Shown: piece after piece, positions 5,372 through 9,011 of the stretch
How positions within the stretch are numbered: position 1 is the stretch's first letter
Layout of the letters: each line of letters starts with the position of its first letter
NCBI GenBank assembly: GCA_021163705.1
Contig: JAGGTO010000009.1
Span: 1 to 9,011, forward strand
Origin: Thermoplasmata archaeon
Lineage (GTDB): Archaea; Thermoplasmatota; Thermoplasmata; Thermoplasmatales; Aciduliprofundaceae
Length of the DNA stretch: 9,011 bases
Direction of reading: 5' to 3'
Notes under the pieces: model-generated
Told to the model about the DNA's origin: nothing
Database searches by the model: none
The model's input: only the letters and a program-made list of their open reading frames with translations
Made by a program: the position numbers and the translations under genes

Positions 5372-6334
5372 TTGAAGAGGATTCTGGTTACAGGTGCTAC
5401 GGGTCAAATAGGCTCTGAACTTACTGTAGCTCTCAAGGAGAGATATGGAAAGGAAAATGTGATTTCAACAATGCATGTTAGAAAACCCCCTGAGGATCTG
5501 GAGGAACTTGGGCCATGGGTAACTCTGGATGTCACCGATAGAAACGCGGTGGATAAAGTAATTGAAGAGTATGATATTGATACAATTTACCATCTCGCAG
5601 CCATACTCTCGGCCACAGGTGAGAAAAATCCGCAGCTTGCTTTCAGGGTAAATCTATTAGGCACATACAATATTCTTGAAGCAGGAGTAAAATATAATCT
5701 CGAGAGGGTAATGATTCCAAGTTCCATAGCGGTCTTTGGCCCTGAAACTCCAAGAGATAACACTCCCAATGAGACCGTGTTAAAGCCTACAACTATGTAC
5801 GGTATTACCAAGGTAGCAGGAGAGTTGCTGGGTAACTACTACTTTAAAAAATACGGGCTGGATGTTCGCGGTCTGAGATTTCCAGGTTTGATAAGCTGGA
5901 AGACGCCACCAGGAGGTGGAACCACGGATTACGCTGTGGAGATATTCTACTATGCTGTGGAGGGTAAAAAATACACATGTTTTCTGAGAGATGACACCTA
6001 TCTTCCAATGATGTATATGCCCGATGCCATAAGGGCCCTTATTGAACTGGCAGAAGCGCCCATAGAGAAGTTGAAACATCATGCAGATTTCAACATAACT
6101 GCCATGAGCTTCTCTCCCAGAGAGCTTGTTGAAGAGATAAGAAAATACATTCCCGATTTTGAGGTGGAGTACAAGCCAGATTATAGACAGGAAATTGCAG
6201 ATTCATGGCCAAACAGCATAGATGACAGCGCTGCACGGGAAGAATGGGGTTGGAGGCCAGAGTACGACTTGCCGGCTATGGTTGATGATATGATTAAAAA
6301 CATTGCCAGAAAACTAGGAAAAGATTTACCCTGA
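5372..6334 (+). CDS. L-threonine 3-dehydrogenase, SDR/epimerase type
   Basis: A 320-residue NAD-dependent SDR enzyme of the short-chain threonine dehydrogenase group, to which the Thermoplasma volcanium and Flavobacterium enzymes belong. It oxidises L-threonine to 2-amino-3-ketobutyrate. From the TTG start it reads MKRILVTGATGQIGSEL, with the nucleotide-binding glycines at 8, 11 and 14. YHLAAILSATGEKNP (73-87), PSSIAVFGP (116-124) and the catalytic Tyr143 and Lys147 in TTMYGITK follow, then the C-terminal signature YLPMMYMPDAIRALIELA. The open frame extends back to a GTG at 5294, but those 26 residues do not resemble the family and the Rossmann strand should begin at KRILVTG. GAGGTGA precedes the TTG. 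No partner such as 2-amino-3-ketobutyrate CoA ligase is in the window. It ends one base from the convergent Gins51 stop. Confidence 0.88.
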   Translation: MKRILVTGATGQIGSELTVALKERYGKENVISTMHVRKPPEDLEELGPWVTLDVTDRNAVDKVIEEYDIDTIYHLAAILSATGEKNPQLAFRVNLLGTYNILEAGVKYNLERVMIPSSIAVFGPETPRDNTPNETVLKPTTMYGITKVAGELLGNYYFKKYGLDVRGLRFPGLISWKTPPGGGTTDYAVEIFYYAVEGKKYTCFLRDDTYLPMMYMPDAIRALIELAEAPIEKLKHHADFNITAMSFSPRELVEEIRKYIPDFEVEYKPDYRQEIADSWPNSIDDSAAREEWGWRPEYDLPAMVDDMIKNIARKLGKDLP

Positions 6335-6335
6335 T

Positions 6336-6929
6336 TTAATCCTTCAGGCGGACCTCCTCTACAATATCTTTTTTTCCAAGGATCCTGAATATTTTTTCGG
6401 GTATATGGAGAACATCCTCTTTTCTCAGCTCTAGCTCTCCCTCAGGTAGAGCGACGGTGAATGGTATTTTCACCCGGGCAAGCACATATCTTTCCTCCTT
6501 CTTCTCCGCCTTCTCCTCTTTCTTGGGAGAAACCTGCGAAGGTTTCTCCTTCACAGGCAACTCTTCTTCCCTTCCCATTACCCTGTTTTTGTGTCTCTCC
6601 ACGGCATCCTTCACCTCAAGGTAAAGAAGCTTTTCCTCAGGAGTGAGATTTTTTATTTCCCTTTCCTCTTTCCATATTGAAAAAAGGAGAATTTTTCTTA
6701 TCCTCAGAGAGATAATGGTTTCAAAAGAATTCTGAATCCTCTTGATTTTATTCATCAATCTTCCAGCACCCTCTATATCCATTTTCTCCACGAGCATCCT
6801 TGCTTGAGAGTGCAGCTCCTCAATTTTTTTTATAACATCTGAATAAAAATTTGACTTTAACTTTTCCAGCTCCTTTTTCTTACCCATTTCCCTTCGCTTT
6901 ATTTCCTCAAGCTCGTTGAGCAAATCCAC
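6336..6929 (-). CDS. DNA replication protein Gins51 (archaeal GINS)
   Basis: A 197-residue protein resembling archaeal Gins51 (Sld5/Psf1 side). GINS joins MCM helicase and GAN/RecJ-like nuclease in the archaeal replisome. Residues 1-115 form the helical A domain, with the family phrases LRIRKILLFSIWKEER and LTPEEKLLYLEVKDAVERH. A Lys/Glu/Pro-rich linker follows at about 120-145. A small beta B domain ends the protein (YVLARVKIPFTVALPEGELELRKED, then VLHIPEKIFRILGKKDIVEEV). The A-then-B order separates Gins51 from Gins23. Thermoplasma GINS is reported as Gins51 alone. The start is a GTG at 6929; an in-frame TGA two codons upstream excludes longer starts, and a TATA-like box lies 24 bases before it, so the message is probably leaderless. 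Sequence similarity is modest, as is usual for this fast-evolving family. Confidence 0.78.
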   Translation of the reverse strand: MDLLNELEEIKRREMGKKKELEKLKSNFYSDVIKKIEELHSQARMLVEKMDIEGAGRLMNKIKRIQNSFETIISLRIRKILLFSIWKEEREIKNLTPEEKLLYLEVKDAVERHKNRVMGREEELPVKEKPSQVSPKKEEKAEKKEERYVLARVKIPFTVALPEGELELRKEDVLHIPEKIFRILGKKDIVEEVRLKD

Positions 6930-6948
6930 ATTTCACAATGGTACATCC

Positions 6949-6956
6949 CTTATAAA
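6949..6956 (-). promoter_or_regulatory. TATA-like box for Gins51
   Basis: TTTATAAG on the minus strand, preceded by an A/T run, is centred about 24 bases upstream of the GTG at 6929. It points to transcription starting at or next to the start codon. The same AT-rich stretch could be read in the plus direction, with a start near 6978. Confidence 0.5.
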
Positions 6957-7040
6957 TTTTTTTTTTGAAGCGTAAAAAAGGAGTTTAGATGGTGCTTGTG
7001 TGGAATATGAGTTAATAGAAATATGTCCAGCAGTTAATCA

Positions 7041-7051
7041 AAATTATTTTA
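7041..7051 (+). promoter_or_regulatory. TATA-like box for lysS
   Basis: AAATTATTTTA lies about 30 bases before the ATG at 7076. A start near 7072 would give an almost leaderless message, consistent with the pyrimidine-rich TCTTCTCTCTC before the ATG, which contains no Shine-Dalgarno sequence. Confidence 0.4.
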
Positions 7052-7075
7052 TTTTCCATTGTCTTCTCTCTCGGT

Positions 7076-8518
7076 ATGGAAAGAAGGGATTATCTCAAAC
7101 GCAGGGACCTTGTGGAAAAGCTTAAAAGTATGGGCATAAATCCATATCCGCAGAGCACGCCCATTACAAATTACATAGAGGAAATAGTGAAAAATGTGGA
7201 TGAGTTCATGGGTAAGGAGGTTGCAGTTGCAGGAAGGGTCTACGCTCTGCGCTTCCATGGTAAAGTTGCATTTGCAGATCTCCGTGATAACGGTTTCAAG
7301 ATCCAAGGCTTTTTCCGCCAGGATGTTCTTGGGGAGGAGCAGTATAAATTCTTGAAGAAATTTGTGGATCGTGGTGATTTCCTCTGGATAAGGGGAGAGG
7401 TAACGAGGACAAAGAAGGGTGAGCTGAGTGTTCTTGCTAAGGAGATAAAAATAGCTTCGAAGGCGCTTTATGATTTACCCCATGAGTGGTTTGGAATTGA
7501 GGATGTTGAGAAGAGGTACAGACAAAGATATCTGGATATAATGCTCAACAGGGAGAGCTTTGAGGTGTTTAGAAAAAGAAGCATAATAGAGATGGAGATT
7601 CGCAAATTTTTGTGGGAGCGTGGATTTCTTGAGATGGAAACTCCAGTTTTGCAACCGATATATGGAGGTGCAAATGCGAGACCTTTCAAGACGCATGTGA
7701 ATGCTCTTGATAAAGATTATTATCTTCGCATTTCAGATGAGCTTTATCTCAAAAGGCTCATTGTGGGTGGCTATAACAAGGTGTTTGAGATCGCAAAGGA
7801 TTTCCGAAATGAGGATATAGATACCATGCACAATCCGGAGTTCACAATGATAGAGATATATCAGGCGTATGTGGATTACAACGATATGATGAATCTCACA
7901 GAAGATATGATTAAGCATGTGGCTGCAAAGCTTGGAATATCTAAAATTAAATTTGGAGAATATGAGATAGATTTGAGCAAACCATTCAGGAGAGAAAGGA
8001 TGCTGGATATGCTTGCCGAGAGGGGCATAGATGAAAATACAAGCGATGAGGAGATCAAGAAACTTCTTGAAAAATATAATATTAAGATGGTGAGATATGA
8101 GAGGGGTCTCGCTCTTGGAAAGCTTTTTGATAGGATATGTGAGGAGGACCTTATACAGCCAGTATTCGTTATAGATCATCCCAAGGAAACCACACCACTT
8201 TGCAAGCTTCACAGGGAGAATGAGGAGCTCATAGAAAGATTTGAGCTCTACATAGGAGGAATGGAGATCGCCAATGGATACACGGAATTAAACGATCCGC
8301 AGCTTCAGGAGAAATTCTTCAGGGAGGAGACTGAACGCAGAACTCTGGGAGATGAGGAAGCACATCAGTACGATGAGGATTTCATAGAAGCACTGAGATG
8401 GGGCATGCCCCCCACCGGTGGTGTGGGTATAGGGATAGATAGAGTGACAATGATACTCACAGGCAAAACAAGCATAAAAGAGGTTATACTATTTCCAATG
8501 CTCTCTCCCAAGCACTAG
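7076..8518 (+). CDS. lysS: Lysyl-tRNA synthetase, class II
   Basis: A 480-residue class II LysRS that charges tRNA-Lys. The N-terminal OB-fold anticodon-binding domain covers about 45-130 (VAVAGRVYALRFHGKVAFADL, then WIRGEVTRTKKGELSV), followed by the LysRS linker RYRQRYLDIMLN. Motif 1 is FLEMETPVLQP with Pro190. Motif 2 is KDFRNEDIDTMHNPEFT with Arg244. Motif 3 is GGVGIGIDRVTMIL with Arg456. The lysine-pocket stretch ELYIGGMEIANGYTELNDP and the late SIKEVILFPMLSP are present. Nothing essential is missing and the length is normal. Many euryarchaea instead use an unrelated class I LysRS. The start is the ATG at 7076, with a TATA-like box about 30 bases before it. The stop overlaps the convergent YggS-type gene by four bases. 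Confidence 0.97.
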   Translation: MERRDYLKRRDLVEKLKSMGINPYPQSTPITNYIEEIVKNVDEFMGKEVAVAGRVYALRFHGKVAFADLRDNGFKIQGFFRQDVLGEEQYKFLKKFVDRGDFLWIRGEVTRTKKGELSVLAKEIKIASKALYDLPHEWFGIEDVEKRYRQRYLDIMLNRESFEVFRKRSIIEMEIRKFLWERGFLEMETPVLQPIYGGANARPFKTHVNALDKDYYLRISDELYLKRLIVGGYNKVFEIAKDFRNEDIDTMHNPEFTMIEIYQAYVDYNDMMNLTEDMIKHVAAKLGISKIKFGEYEIDLSKPFRRERMLDMLAERGIDENTSDEEIKKLLEKYNIKMVRYERGLALGKLFDRICEEDLIQPVFVIDHPKETTPLCKLHRENEELIERFELYIGGMEIANGYTELNDPQLQEKFFREETERRTLGDEEAHQYDEDFIEALRWGMPPTGGVGIGIDRVTMILTGKTSIKEVILFPMLSPKH

Positions 8519-9011
8519 GTGCGGGGACCAAATATTCCCGTACCTATCCTTACTATATTTGCCCCTTCTTCTACTGCAATTTTCCAGGTATCTGTCATCC
8601 CCATGGATAGATATCTTATTTTCTCATCCCCATATATGTACCTAAGCTCATCAAAAATTTTTCTGGTGAGCTGAAAATAGGGCCGTATATCCTCAGGGTT
8701 TTCCACCCTTGGCCCCATGGTCATCACTCCTATCAGCTCCAGGTTCTCCATGGACCAAATCTCCTCGGCGAGTTTCAATGCATTCTCAGGCATCACGCCT
8801 GCCTTTTGTGGTTCTTTGGCTGAATTGATCTCAAGCATGACAAATACTATCTTTCCCATCTTCTTGGCTCTTCTGTCTATCTCTTTTGCAAGCTCTACCC
8901 TATCCACTGTTTCTATCACATCGAATATCTCCAACGCTTTTTTTACCTTATTTCTCTGAAGATGCCCTATGAAATGCCACTCTACCCTCTTTCCTATTTT
9001 TTCATATTTTC
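8515..9011 (-). CDS. YggS/PROSC-family PLP-binding protein (N-terminus beyond window)
   Basis: The last 164 codons of a YggS/PROSC/PLPBP-type protein; the reading frame runs off the right edge. The visible part begins KYEKIGKRVEWHFIGHLQRNKVKK, the family's most typical stretch (WHFIGHLQ.NK). It continues ETVDRVELAKEIDRRAK, VMLEINSAKEPQKAGV, LIGVMTMGP, YLSMGMTDTWKIAVEEGANIVRIGTGIFGPR, all standard family landmarks. These (beta/alpha)8 proteins bind pyridoxal phosphate, usually without enzyme activity, and help keep PLP and amino-acid pools balanced. The PLP-binding lysine lies in the missing N-terminal 50-60 residues, so its presence cannot be checked. A TTG at 8934 is in frame but internal to the conserved domain and is not the start. 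It is convergent with lysS. Confidence 0.93.
   Translation of the reverse strand, partial: KYEKIGKRVEWHFIGHLQRNKVKKALEIFDVIETVDRVELAKEIDRRAKKMGKIVFVMLEINSAKEPQKAGVMPENALKLAEEIWSMENLELIGVMTMGPRVENPEDIRPYFQLTRKIFDELRYIYGDEKIRYLSMGMTDTWKIAVEEGANIVRIGTGIFGPRT

Larger units (their letters stand above)
6930..7075. other. Divergent intergenic region between Gins51 and lysS
   Basis: At 146 bases this is the longest non-coding stretch in the window. It holds the Gins51 TATA-like box, a run of T bases from 6957 to 6966, a Shine-Dalgarno-like AAGGAG at 6978-6983 followed by an 8-codon frame at 6989-7015 (MVLVWNMS), and the probable lysS TATA-like box. I see no tRNA, convincing hairpin or repeat. Confidence 0.5.

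Noticed and set aside
6957..6966. T-run as a terminator
   Set aside because: Ten T bases could act as a plus-strand archaeal terminator, but no plus-strand gene ends nearby: threonine dehydrogenase stops at 6334. The run is better explained as part of the AT-rich promoter region of Gins51.
7733..8212. Minus-strand 159-codon frame inside lysS
   Set aside because: It is antisense to a canonical LysRS; the hydrophobic composition is what the complement of this coding sequence would give.
8717..8959. Plus-strand 80-codon frame over the YggS-type gene
   Set aside because: It is antisense to a strongly matching family protein, with no start signal and no recognisable content.
1..9011. CRISPR arrays, insertion sequences, tRNA genes, phage or defence genes
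   Set aside because: I saw no direct-repeat series, transposase motifs, tRNA-like cloverleaf or CCA-type ends. All substantial frames are accounted for by housekeeping families.

Overview
The window looks like ordinary chromosome of a euryarchaeon, most likely Thermoplasmata and possibly Aciduliprofundum/DHVE2-like. This is inferred from gene content and protein style; no database search was run. Archaeal markers are the cluster S19e - PDCD5-type DNA-binding protein - L39e - L31e - aIF6, an archaeal Gins51, short AT-rich TATA-like boxes about 25 bases before start codons, and frequent AGA/AGG arginine codons. The purine-rich codon use and charged proteins fit a thermophile.

Layout: (1) 1-1233, minus, a transglutaminase-fold protein whose C-terminus lies beyond the left edge. 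(2) 1304-2158, plus, a DUF89 metal-dependent phosphatase. (3) 2142-2675, minus, a HemK2/MTQ2-like methyltransferase. (4) 2727-3362, plus, a UPF0173/UlaG-like metallo-beta-lactamase-fold hydrolase. (5) 3352-5243, minus, a five-gene translation operon read right to left: rps19e, pdcd5, rpl39e, rpl31e, eif6. (6) 5372-6334, plus, an SDR-type L-threonine 3-dehydrogenase. (7) 6336-6929, minus, the GINS subunit Gins51. (8) 7076-8518, plus, class II lysyl-tRNA synthetase. (9) 8515-9011, minus, a YggS/PROSC-type PLP-binding protein whose N-terminus lies beyond the right edge.

The transcription units alternate strictly in direction. All four tail-to-tail junctions overlap or abut (17 and 11 base overlaps, a 1-base gap, a 4-base overlap in which CTAG holds both stop codons). 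All non-coding DNA sits in four short head-to-head regions of 70, 51, 128 and 146 bases, each with TATA-like boxes. No intergenic stretch exceeds 300 bases.

Translation dominates the functions: three ribosomal proteins, the 60S/50S anti-association factor aIF6, LysRS, and a methyltransferase whose relatives modify the release-factor GGQ glutamine. Around these are replication (Gins51), threonine breakdown, PLP homeostasis and metabolite repair. I see no tRNA, rRNA, CRISPR array, insertion sequence, phage gene or sign of recent transfer. No novel multi-gene system is evident. The least understood items are the large N-terminal part of the transglutaminase-like protein, the substrates of the DUF89 and MBL proteins, and the compact promoter and terminator arrangement.
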